A stretch of 64,000 nucleotides of DNA, taken from positions 1 through 64,000 of the forward strand of contig WEDG01003341.1 in NCBI GenBank assembly GCA_017591395.1, in the 5' to 3' direction. Both the position numbers and the translations under genes were made by a program. Source of the stretch: Schistocephalus solidus. Taxonomy: Eukaryota; Platyhelminthes; Cestoda; Diphyllobothriidea; Diphyllobothriidae. Every line of letters begins with the position of its first letter. Position 1 is the first letter of the stretch. The notes below the pieces were generated by a model. That model made no database searches, was not told where the DNA came from, and saw nothing but the letters and a program-made list of their open reading frames with translations. This document shows, piece by piece, positions 21,544 to 30,325 of this stretch.

Positions 21544-21955
21544 GTACTTGTTTTTGCGCTTCTAACATATATTTCTTGCCTAAATGTGCAAAGTTAATCA
21601 CGAATTGGCGTTTTTATTTACCCGAGTTACCTTTGCATATTGTACTTCTATGTTTCCTAACGTGACAGCCCAACCACTAGTCTGTAGCAACTTGTTGACA
21701 GCAGCTTGCATACCCACAAGTACAATTAAAGTCGAAACTCACTCTAGTAACCATCGGACTTCCCAAAAAAAGACTGAGGATGAAATATACAATTGTTTAC
21801 AAGACAAGAAGAACTTGGGTTGCAATTTTCTGGTCCAGGGATTTGGGTAATTTTTTGTCCCTTGTGCGTTTTCATATAATTTATTACTGCGCATAGCGCC
21901 TGTTCGTTTACACTCCTAATTTTATTCAAAAGACAATTTGGTGAGCATGCGTTAG

Positions 21956-21976
21956 CTTTCGATAAATTCTCATCAG
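21956..21976 (-). ncRNA. Candidate hammerhead core, unit IV
   Basis: CTGATGAG (21,976-21,969) and CGAAAG (21,961-21,956). The stem III loop carries a T to C change relative to copies I-III, leaving the core untouched. Confidence 0.35.
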
Positions 21977-22234
21977 GCCTTTACATTAAATCACTGTGTA
22001 ACTAAGTCAAATATGCGGGTAGGTTGAACAAATTGTACGGTTGTCAGGTTGCATTGTTTCAATTTTTTCCTGAAAACCATGTTTGCTACAGTGCTAACAC
22101 AATTAGTAGGAAATGAATGCATTCAAGCATCGGAACTCTTTGCTTAAAGCACATGCAGACTGCATGCATTCGTATTTCCTGCTCTCTGCGTGTTCTGGCT
22201 CTCTACCTTTGTCATTTTACTCCCTCCGTTGCAG

Positions 22235-22559
22235 CTAAATGACAGTTTAGCTCACTGTCATAAGGGCGTGGATTCGCCGAAATCAAGAGAAATGAAGGTG
22301 TACGGGACTCTGGAAAGGCAAAAGGTGCGGAGAATGAGGAGGAAAAAGAGGAAGCGGTGGATGCTGAGAAGGAGTCGAAGATGCTGCCGACTACTGCGGT
22401 TGAGAAACTGAAACTCTATTCAGAACTTTCCACCTTTATGAAGCCAAGTGAGACTGTACGAAGAACGCTTAAACGTTTGGGCCCAAATAAGCCAAAACAG
22501 CGTTCCTCTGCTCGCAAAAAGGATGGCAATGTTTCCGAAAAAGCTGCTGAACCTGCCAG
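22235..22559 (+). pseudogene. CD2BP2-like exon n (repeat B, frameshifted)
   Basis: 325 bp, one base shorter than 10,110-10,435, because an AAAA run is AAA near 22,281. From the phase-0 acceptor the frame hits a TGA about 130 bases later. The rest (KLKLYSELSTFMKPSETV, LKRLGPNKPKQRSSARKK) is intact in the shifted frame and ends at the correct phase-2 donor. Downstream exons o and p are intact in this repeat, so this single base decides whether the repeat B gene is functional. Confidence 0.7.
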
Positions 22560-22869
22560 GTGGCTACTCTCTTATTTTCTTTTACTGAAAATCATGCTTT
22601 AAAAAACAATTGCAAACTCTGTTTGATTTGACACATCAGTCAATTTAAGCGCTCATTAAGTATTCTCAGACCTTGTCTGCGTGACACCGTAGGTTTAAGC
22701 GAAAACATCCACTGCAACCGATAATGCCTTTGGGAATTTAAGCATGTACGTGCCTCATCCTCCTCATACTCATGGAAGTCGGAATTAGTGAGGGTCTTGA
22801 CTCACTATGCCGATCAGCCACAGGGCTGAGCTGATCCTACTAGACTTAGTGTAGTCTACTATTGCAGGT

Positions 22870-24232
22870 GGTCACACCGCGGAACAACCGACATGATCTT
22901 TGCCTCCCGCCAGATACATGAGAAGTGTCAGAAGATGCGAACCCACCTCTACACTACCTTCGTAGACCTGACGAAAGCCTTATGACAGTGAATTGCGACG
23001 GGCTGTGGAAAATCATGCAGAAATTCGGCTGTCCTGAACGTTTTACGCATATGGTACGTCAGCTTCACGACGGGATGATGGCACACGTTACTGACAACGG
23101 GACGGTATCCGAAGCATTCGCAGTGACCAACGGAGTGAAGCAAGGCTGCGTCCTTGCACCTACCCTCTTTAGTCTCATGTTCGCTGCCATACTAACGGAC
23201 GCCTACGGCGATGAGCACCCTTGACGGAGGGGACATGCAAAGGACCACGGGCCTCTTTGACGAAAGCTGCGCCTCTTTCGGCTTAACAAATCAGTACAAC
23301 CAAAATGGTGGTCATGCACCAACAGCCACCCAGCGCGGAATACAATGTTCCCCGAATCGATGTCAAATGCGCTCAACTCAAAAATATGGGAACCTTTGCT
23401 TATCTAGAAAGTGCGCTGTCACGCAACACGAGAATCGATGACGAGGTTGCCCAACGGATCTCCAAAGCTAGCCAGGCCCTCGGCCTGCTGCAGGTCTCCG
23501 TGTAGAATCGCCACGGTATTCACCTGAATACCAAACTGAAGATGTAAAAGGCCGTCGTCTTGACGACACTCCTTTACGGATCGGAGACCTGGACCGTCTG
23601 CTCGATTCATTTCTATCTCAGCTGCCTCCACAGAATACTGAAGGTGAGATGGCAAGACAGGATCCCAGACACAGAAGTCATGGAGCGGACCGGAATTCTC
23701 AGCATCCTCGCCATGCTGAGGCAAGTGCAACTTCGATGGAGCGGCCACCTTGTGAGAATGGATGACGAGCGACTACCAAAACGATTTTTCTACAGAGATG
23801 TCCGTACGGGTGCTCGCCGACAGGGAGGTCAAAAACGGCGCTACAAGGACACTGAAGAAATCTCTGAAGCAATTGCAAATCAACCAGGTGACCTGAGAGG
23901 ACTTCGACCAGGATAGACCGGTACAGAGAAGATCCGTGAAGACTGGTGCAGAAATCTATGAGGCCAAACGGATCGCCGCTGCTAAGGCCAAACGGGAGGC
24001 TCTCAAGTCACTAGCACCGCCAATGCCCAAGCCCTCCCAACGTGCCCACGCTGTCAACGTACATTCAGTGTGCAAATCGGCCCGGTCTGACATCTTCGAA
24101 CTCGATGCATAACAATCCCACAACATCAACCTCTGTCACACCTGCCTCAGACCCCACGGTGCCGACCACTCCACCCACTGATAACAACTTCATCGATGCC
24201 CCGCCTCCCACGATCACTGACACCATCCTCCG
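22870..24232 (+). mobile_element. EN-RT-zinc-finger retrotransposon, 5'-truncated copy B1
   Basis: Counterpart of A1 with fewer indels. Palm motif TTFVDLTKA and NGVKQGCVLAPTLFSLMF (about 23,125-23,180) are clear. The stretch that should contain FADD is deleted near 23,225. After that come the thumb/C-terminal motifs [22 protein letters not shown] and [13 protein letters not shown] (23,560-23,916), then a C-terminal finger CPRCQRTF (about 24,040). It joins copy B2 near 24,232, inside the linker after the finger. Confidence 0.75.
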
Positions 24233-26392
24233 AGAAACAATCGACATGATCTTTTCTGCTCGCAAGCTGCAAGAGAAGTGCCAGGATTTGCAGACTCACC
24301 TCTACACTACCTTCGTGGATCTGATGAAAGCCTTTGACATGGTGAATCACGACGGGCTGTGGAAAATCATTCAGAAATTCGGCTGTCCTGAACGTTTCAC
24401 GCATGTGGTACGTCAGCTTCACGACGGGGTGATGGCACGCGTTACTGACAACTAGCCGGTATCCGAAGCATTCGCAGTGACCAACGGAGTGAAGCAGGGC
24501 TGCGTCCTTGCACCTACCCTCTTTAGTCTCATGTTCTCTGTCATACTAACGGACGCCTACCGGGAATAACGCTCCGGGATCCGCATTGCCTGTAAGATGA
24601 ACGGCCGACTCCTCAACCAACGTTGGATGCACTCGCCCGCGTCTCTACAGCCATCATCCACGAACTTCTCTTCGCTGACGACTGCGCACTCAATGCAACG
24701 ACAGAAGAGGAAATGAAAAGTAGAATGAATCTCTTCGCTACCGCCAGTGACATCTTCAGTCTTCGCATCAACACTGAGAAAACGGTTGTGATGCATCAGC
24801 TGCCGCCTATTACCATCTACACCGCAGCTCACATCAATGTCAATGGCGCCCAACTTAAATCTGTGGATACCTTCACGTACCTGGGTAGCAATCTCTCCCG
24901 CAGCACCAAATTCGACGATGAGATCGCCCATGGGATCGCCAAAGCCAGCGAAGCCTTTGGACGCATGCAGAACGTGGTCTGGAATCGACACGGTCCCCCC
25001 TTAGCACCAAACTCAAGATGTAAAAAGCTGTCGACGCTGAGGTATGGAGCGGATACGTAGGCGCAGAAACTCAACCACTTCCACCTCAGCTGCCTTCGCA
25101 GAATACTAAATCTGACATGGCAAGACAGGATACCAGACACGGAAGTGTTGGAACGAACAAGCCTTCTAACCATTTATGCTCAGCTGAAACAACTGCCCTG
25201 CCAACATGCCCGCGCTGTCAACGCACCTTCCATGCGCGAATCGGCCTGGTCGGACATCTTCGGACGCAATGCACCAACAATCCGACAATTTTAACTTCTA
25301 CATCGAATTCTGACAAAACTCCTTCTCACTCCCCCTCCTTCACCCCTGGCATCAGTTCCATTACTCCCACCATCATAGAGACCACATCCAAATACTCATC
25401 ACCTGTTACCTCCACCACTGCCGCCACCACCACTATCAGCGATGGGGACTCTCTCCTAAACTGTCGTCATTGTGACTGCACATTCACCTCACGCATCGGC
25501 CTGGTCGGTTACTTGCGAATCCATCGTACAGCGGCTGGTGAACCAGTGCCTGGAGCACCCACACACAGCAGAGCTCACCGTCTCCACTATCCTCACTGTC
25601 CTCGCGCTTTCACTCATCGCATAGGCCTATTCGGTCACATGCGCATCCATGAAAACCTGCGGTAAACCACCGGAGGCTAAGCTACAGCAGCGCACACTAC
25701 TTACGACAGTTCGACCGTCTTAGTCCGACGATGTCCACCGTATGCTCCATGGGAAAGTGGAGCAGGAACGGTGACTTGCGCGTGATTTAGTTTAAAGTGA
25801 TAGTAGACTTGCGCTGGACCTACCGCACTCTCCTCCTCCCCCACTGGAGCCCGGTGTCAAGACAGAATCAAGAAGACCGGAGGCGGGAGAGGACGCAGGT
25901 GGCTGGCACGGCTTGGTCCCCTAAGACCTAGCCGCCCCTAGGCGTGCCACCAGGCCTCCATGTTCGGCATTTGTTATGGGAGTGCAACCCGAATAACGCC
26001 TGCCGTGCCCCAATGTGGCCCCGTGTTAGTCCAATGCATCTACCACGTGGCCCGTGTAGAGGGCAAGATCACTGCTTACACTACTACATAGACAGCACCC
26101 TTACCATTATTATATATCCATGAATATTATAGTTTCCTACAAATCGTGGCTTTGAAGGCTGCCAATCTGACGCTTACACCAGACCACGCCATCGGTCCTC
26201 TGTATGTGCTGTGTGTGTCGAGTGGCTGACTAGTGGACTTGGAGTCAGATGGCAATGGCTCCTCCTTATCCCCTGAGTAAGTGAATCCCGGTGTGTGCGT
26301 TATGGGGGCCAGGTCGTGCTGTGGCGCGCGAGGACGGGTACGCCGACCCGCCAGCCAATGCGCCCACTCCCACAGACAACTGACCAGCTCGG
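24233..26392 (+). mobile_element. EN-RT-zinc-finger retrotransposon, copy B2 with 3' UTR
   Basis: Starts at the RT palm (ETIDMIFSARKLQEKCQ), keeps FVDLMKAFD (first catalytic Asp) and [16 protein letters not shown] (Asp pair, about 24,665-24,710), and is broken by a TAG at 24,453 and frameshifts. A deletion near 25,180-25,196 removes the [10 protein letters not shown] region and joins directly to the finger module. Fingers: CPRC...GHLRTQC (C2HC), CRHC...GYLRIH (first His replaced by Tyr), YPHC...GHMRIH (first Cys replaced by Tyr). The 3' UTR runs 25,666-26,392. It sits in host intron n-o, sense orientation. Confidence 0.8.
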
Positions 26393-26465
26393 ACGGTGGT
26401 CCGCGCGCAGACCTTCGTAATGAGCTTACAGATCGTCATGATGACATGGTCGTCAGTCGCACAAA

Positions 26466-26631
26466 GGCTAGGGATATAGGCAGAATAACATGACCAACAA
26501 AGACAAGGGAGACTAGAATGGCCATTTCTGACTTATTAGCCATCATCAGCCAGCCAAAGCCAACCCCAGGTGTTGCGGCACTCGGGGCTCGAGCTCGTAA
26601 CGTGCTCTAACGCACTGCACCACGAGCTCAT
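26466..26631 (-). repeat. tRNA-derived SINE (family 1), repeat B
   Basis: Duplicate of 14,408-14,575, with the same tRNA-like head and body. Confidence 0.65.
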
Positions 26632-26654
26632 TGCATTGGTGGTTTATCGCAGGA

Positions 26655-26970
26655 ATATGGACATTCGTTGATGAACGCTCTCCGATCGCTAACGGAACTT
26701 TTGTCTTAGGGCTCCTCTCGAGCCCCACCAACGGCCGCACAGTGGCTAATGATATAGGCAGAATACCTTGACTGCCAAATGCAAGGGAGACTGGAATGGC
26801 CAGTTCTGGCTCATTAACTGTCATCAGTTGGCCAGTCAATATTCATCTGTCAATTCTACTACTAGCCTCTATTAGGCTGCCGGCGGTGCTCGGGAGTAAA
26901 CCTCAAGGCAGAACGGGACGAGTGAGTTCCGTTAGCGATCGGTGAACGTTCATCAAAGAATACCATGTTT
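26655..26970. repeat. Inverted pair of SINE-family segments (repeat B)
   Basis: Duplicate of 14,600-14,915. ATGAACGCTCTCCGATCGCT near 26,670 faces AGCGATCGGTGAACGTTCAT near 26,933. Confidence 0.55.
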
Positions 26971-27230
26971 TCTGATGGTAATCTGCCGTACTTGACATAT
27001 CTTTGCCTCGAGCTAGTGTTCATCGGTGATCTTACATCTGCCTGTCGAGTAGCGACCGGTAGGGGAATTCTGATACAGGATAGCGAACTACGACTGATCG
27101 CCTCAGACTGTGGGGGGATGGGGAATGACCACAACCAAGGATCACTCTCCACACGCTGCTTATATAAAGTTGCGTAAAAAGCACAAACCATTGCTACCTA
27201 GAATACTCATATTTAACGGTCGTCTTTCAG

Positions 27231-27430
27231 CGTCAAAGCACGTCAATTTGCCAGGCTGACCGAACTCGCCGTTGACCTGTTGGGCAGCGGTGACTTTGAC
27301 ATTTATCGGAAGACCAAGAAAGTCATCGACGACTATGTAGCTACAGCCCGTGAGGTTGGTGAGGAGAACGAATTGGATGCATTTGGTGCTGCCATCGATG
27401 ACGCTCAGGGGCTTGAGCCACCTCCTACAG
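27231..27430 (+). CDS. CD2BP2-like gene, exon o (repeat B, open)
   Basis: 200 bp, with acceptor GTCGTCTTTCAG and donor GTACGT. Phase 2 in (completing AG|C from exon n) and phase 1 out. It encodes ARQFARLTELAVDLLGSGDF then DIYRKTKKVIDDYVATARE and a Glu/Asp/Ala-rich tail ending LEPPPT. This fits the CD2BP2 helical segment RLSGLADQMVARGNLGVYQ (human, from memory). The next exon (28,798) supplies the two bases needed to complete the last codon. Confidence 0.8.
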
Positions 27431-28154
27431 GTACGTCGAATTTGAGCTGTTTTTGGCTCCGCAAGTGAGTACAAAATGAATTTATATTAATTTATCCAAA
27501 ATTTGCTGTGTTTTCGCACGGTTTTTAAACAAAACAATGCCATCGTCTAAATGTTTATCTGGTAAGAATGAATTTTATGTCCACCCAAACAGAACACGTG
27601 AATACAAAGCCCCCCCTTCACGTGTCTTAACCCTAACAAAAAACAAAACTGTAAACTTTATCGTAACTGTAGCTCTTACTTAAAGCCAAACCCAACAGTT
27701 AATGCGAACTCAAACCTAAACTCTTAAAATAAATCTGATCCAGCGTTACCCTTAACCCCAACCTTTTCCCTTACCCGAAACTTTACCTTAACCTTAAAGC
27801 TGAACCTAATCTCCCTGGAATTTTGCCTAAAGCCACATGTGATGTGGGCGCTTCCTGTTCCCGTGTCCTGTTTAGGTGGCCGTACAAGTCATCCTTTCCG
27901 TTTATCCTCCAAAAGCATGATTTATGCCTTCGCTCACAGTCAGTTGATTTTTCCGTGAGCTATCGACAGCTTCTGTACGACAGGTGATTCCGCGTAAGCT
28001 GTAAGGTGGACCCTTTCTCACCGAACAAGGGATACGCTCTTAGGCATTGAGATTCACCGAACGCAACTTGTCAAAAAATTGGGCAGAGCTCCCACATTTT
28101 TTGCCTCGACAATAAGGCGCCTCCCTCTAGTAAGGGTGCGCGTTGATCCTAGAA

Positions 28155-28424
28155 AGGCTTATGGACGCCTTCAAATAGCCGTTCCGCATAAACTGGTAAC
28201 GGAGATAATGGGCCTCACGTGCTTTTTCCGCCGGGTTGCTGCAATGAGCCTGGATGCGCTTGAATAGTGTTCTCATACAGCTTTGTTTATGAGCCACCGG
28301 ATGGTTGTTGTGAAAATTTAGAAGCTATGTGGTGTTCGTCGCTTTCCTGTAGACAGCCGTTTCTATCTCGCCGTTGGGACGTCGCCTGACAAGTACATCA
28401 AGGGAAGGGGAGCTGCTGCCCTTT
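28155..28424 (-). pseudogene. PLE RT C-terminal remnant
   Basis: Minus-strand LDVLVRRRPNGEIETAVYRK and the downstream LLNFHNNHPVAHK stretch, as at 16,113-16,380. It is truncated at 28,425, where SINE sequence begins in the middle of the LPFLDV box. Confidence 0.75.
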
Positions 28425-28745
28425 TTCACTGCGTCACTGCGCTCTAACCATTGAGGCACAAACTCTTTGGCCTGTCGGTTGGTATCGAGTTTATTAACAG
28501 TGGTAGTGAGGTGCTCACTGATCACCTTACGGAACACACGCGTCCTCTTGTACCTTGGGGCTCAATCTCGAGCCCTGCCAGTTGTCTCTCAGCGGCTAGT
28601 TTATTTTAGGCAGAAGGACATTACTAACGGAGGCAAGGGAGACTGGAAGGGTCATTTCTGGCTTATTAGCCGTCATCAGTCAGCCGTAACCAACCCCAGC
28701 TATTGTACCACCTGAGGACCGAACCCGCGACCTGTTGATTAGAAG
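28425..28745 (-). repeat. tRNA-derived SINE (family 1), two joined pieces
   Basis: On the minus strand a complete copy begins near 28,745 with GCGGGTTCGGTCCTC as B box, then GGGGTTGGTTACGGCTGACT and TGACGGCTAATAAGCC. It extends past 28,550 (GGGCTCGAGATTGAGCCCC). At 28,460-28,425 another head starts (GTGCCTCAATGGTTAGAGCG, a good A-box region) and is cut off by PLE sequence. Confidence 0.65.
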
Positions 28746-28797
28746 TTAAAAATCCTAACCTTTGAGTTGTTTTCACGCACATGTTTATCTGTTTCAG

Positions 28798-29009
28798 ATT
28801 CGGATGAGCCCTCGGTGCACACAAAGTGGTTGATGAAAAAAGGTAGCGTAGACGCAGATTCTGAAGTGGAGGGGCCATTTGCCACGGAGGACCTCAAAAA
28901 GTGGTTACAAACTGGCCTGTTTGCTAAGCCAGACCAGGTGTTTGTCTGCCGACAAGGCAGCAATGAAGCCTTCCGTCCCCTCACGACTGTTGACTTTGCC
29001 AAAATGTAG
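28798..29009 (+). CDS. CD2BP2-like gene, terminal exon with GYF domain
   Basis: Begins after TTATCTGTTTCAG in phase 1 and ends with TAG at 29,007-29,009. It encodes a GYF-type domain: KWLMKKGSVDADSEVEGPF, DLKKWLQTGLF, VFVCRQGSNEAFRPLTTVDF. W, the GPF turn, the second W, G-x-F and the C-R pair sit as in CD2BP2, where this domain binds proline-rich ligands such as spliceosomal SmB. The human protein likewise ends just after its GYF domain. This exon is present once and lies outside the duplicated segment. Confidence 0.85.
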
Positions 29010-29021
29010 CCATGTTTGTAA

Positions 29022-29027
29022 AATAAA
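29022..29027 (+). terminator. Polyadenylation signal of the CD2BP2-like gene
   Basis: AATAAA lies 13 bases after the stop codon of exon p, in an A/T-rich stretch, and so probably defines a very short 3' UTR. Confidence 0.6.
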
Positions 29028-29269
29028 ATTGCAATTTTTATAAACCTTGCATTTTCTTTTTCATGTTCAGGAACTCCCTGCAGAGAGACTGTGTACTTAA
29101 GGCTAATTTAACAACCAATTATTAAGAGCAGTACCTTCTTAACTGTCTCTCTCTCTCTCTGGGAAAGCTCCATGGAGGGCCAACCGGTACTGTCTGCGGA
29201 AAAAATGACGGTAGTTTGGAGCGGCTGTTCTTATCAGGGGACTTGCGTTACCACCCATGCTCCTTAAAC

Positions 29270-29665
29270 GGGCCGCGTAATAGATGCGCGGGATCAACAT
29301 GAGGGGCGGGTAGATCAGGGCACGGCAGGCGTTATTCGGGTTGGGCTCCCATAAAAAATGCTGAACATGGGGGGGGGCGTTGTGGTACGCGTAGGTGCAG
29401 GCTCATGCTGCACCAGCCACGTTTGCCATTTATGGCTATCTTACAGTCCGTGGGATCTGATTAAGGCGTGGCGACACGGTCAGGGGAGTCTCCGGCCGCG
29501 CCAGTCACCCGCGACTGACTCCCCCTCTGGTCTTGACTCTGTCTTGATACCTAACATAGAGGGGTGAAGGATGAGCGAGTGTGGTAGCTGCAGCGCACGT
29601 TTACTATCACTCACAAAAGTAATCCACGCACAAGTCACCGTCCCTGTACCACCATGTTGTGGAGT
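29270..29665 (-). repeat. 3' UTR fragment of the EN-RT-zinc-finger element
   Basis: Reverse complement matches the UTR at 13,690-13,980 / 25,750-26,040 (GACTTGCG, AGTGATAGTAAACGTGCGCT, GTCAAGACAGAGT, AACGCCTGCCGTGCCC). No coding part is attached. A short CT microsatellite (29,145-29,160) precedes it. Confidence 0.65.
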
Positions 29666-29957
29666 ACAAAGTGGACATAGCCGAACTCGACGGTTGAACA
29701 GAAAGGTTACCACGCAATAATGCAGTTTATGTCCACTGTCATTCGCACGTCCCGAATTTAGCCAGGGCCAAGTATTCGGACTTTAAGGAACTTTATAAAT
29801 GGTCCCGTTTATAGTGATTATCAACATCAATCCACTTATTTTGACCTGGCGGAGGTACAGTAGATTACCTAACTCATAGTCTAAAATTGACTATGACCGA
29901 ATACAGAAACTTGAAACGGGAAGGGCAGCAGTTTGACATTTTTGCGCAAAATTTTAG

Positions 29958-30325
29958 TTAGTCGCTTTTTCTGTGAGCCATCGACAGCTTCTGTTCTCCA
30001 GGTGATTCTGCGTAAGCTGTAAGGTGGACACTTTCTCGCCGAACAAGGGATACATTCTTAGGCATTGAGATTAACTAAACGCAACTTGTCAAAAAAATAG
30101 GTAGAGCTCCAACATTTTTTGCCTCGACAATAAGGCGCCTCCCTCTAGTAAGGGTGCGCATTTAGTCTAGGAAGGCAATGCGCTGGCAGTCTCCCCTTGG
30201 TTAAGTAGCTTCCAGCTGGTCGCTGGCGATGCATCACTTAACACTCACCGGTCTTGTCCGATTGGCGGACGCAATGTACCTTTTCCGTCCCACCCTGGAG
30301 CTCCAGTCTAGGGCTTCGGTCTTCG
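29958..30325 (-). repeat. Solo PLE terminal repeat
   Basis: Carries the whole terminal-repeat word series found on both sides of the PLE at 16,113-17,310, with no RT attached. Orientation is given as in that element. Confidence 0.6.

Larger units (their letters stand above)
17852..28425 (+). repeat. Segmental duplication, copy B
   Basis: Copy of 5,713-16,382 in the same orientation, slightly shorter. Its left edge abuts a SINE fragment and its right edge, inside PLE coding sequence, abuts another SINE head (28,425-28,460). In the retrotransposon part it has fewer indels than copy A, so B is the better guide to the ancestral sequence there. Confidence 0.9.
27431..28797 (+). other. Host intron o-p with PLE and SINE remnants
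   Basis: Canonical GT (27,431) to AG (28,797) with a TTATCTGTTTCAG acceptor. It contains the telomere-like tract (27,625-27,815), a PLE terminal repeat (about 27,950-28,154), the 3' end of a minus-strand PLE RT (28,155-28,424) and SINE sequence (28,425-28,745). Confidence 0.75.

Noticed and set aside
29358..29567. Short frames around the G-run at 29,369-29,377
   Set aside because: They lie within the inverted 3' UTR fragment of the zinc-finger element.
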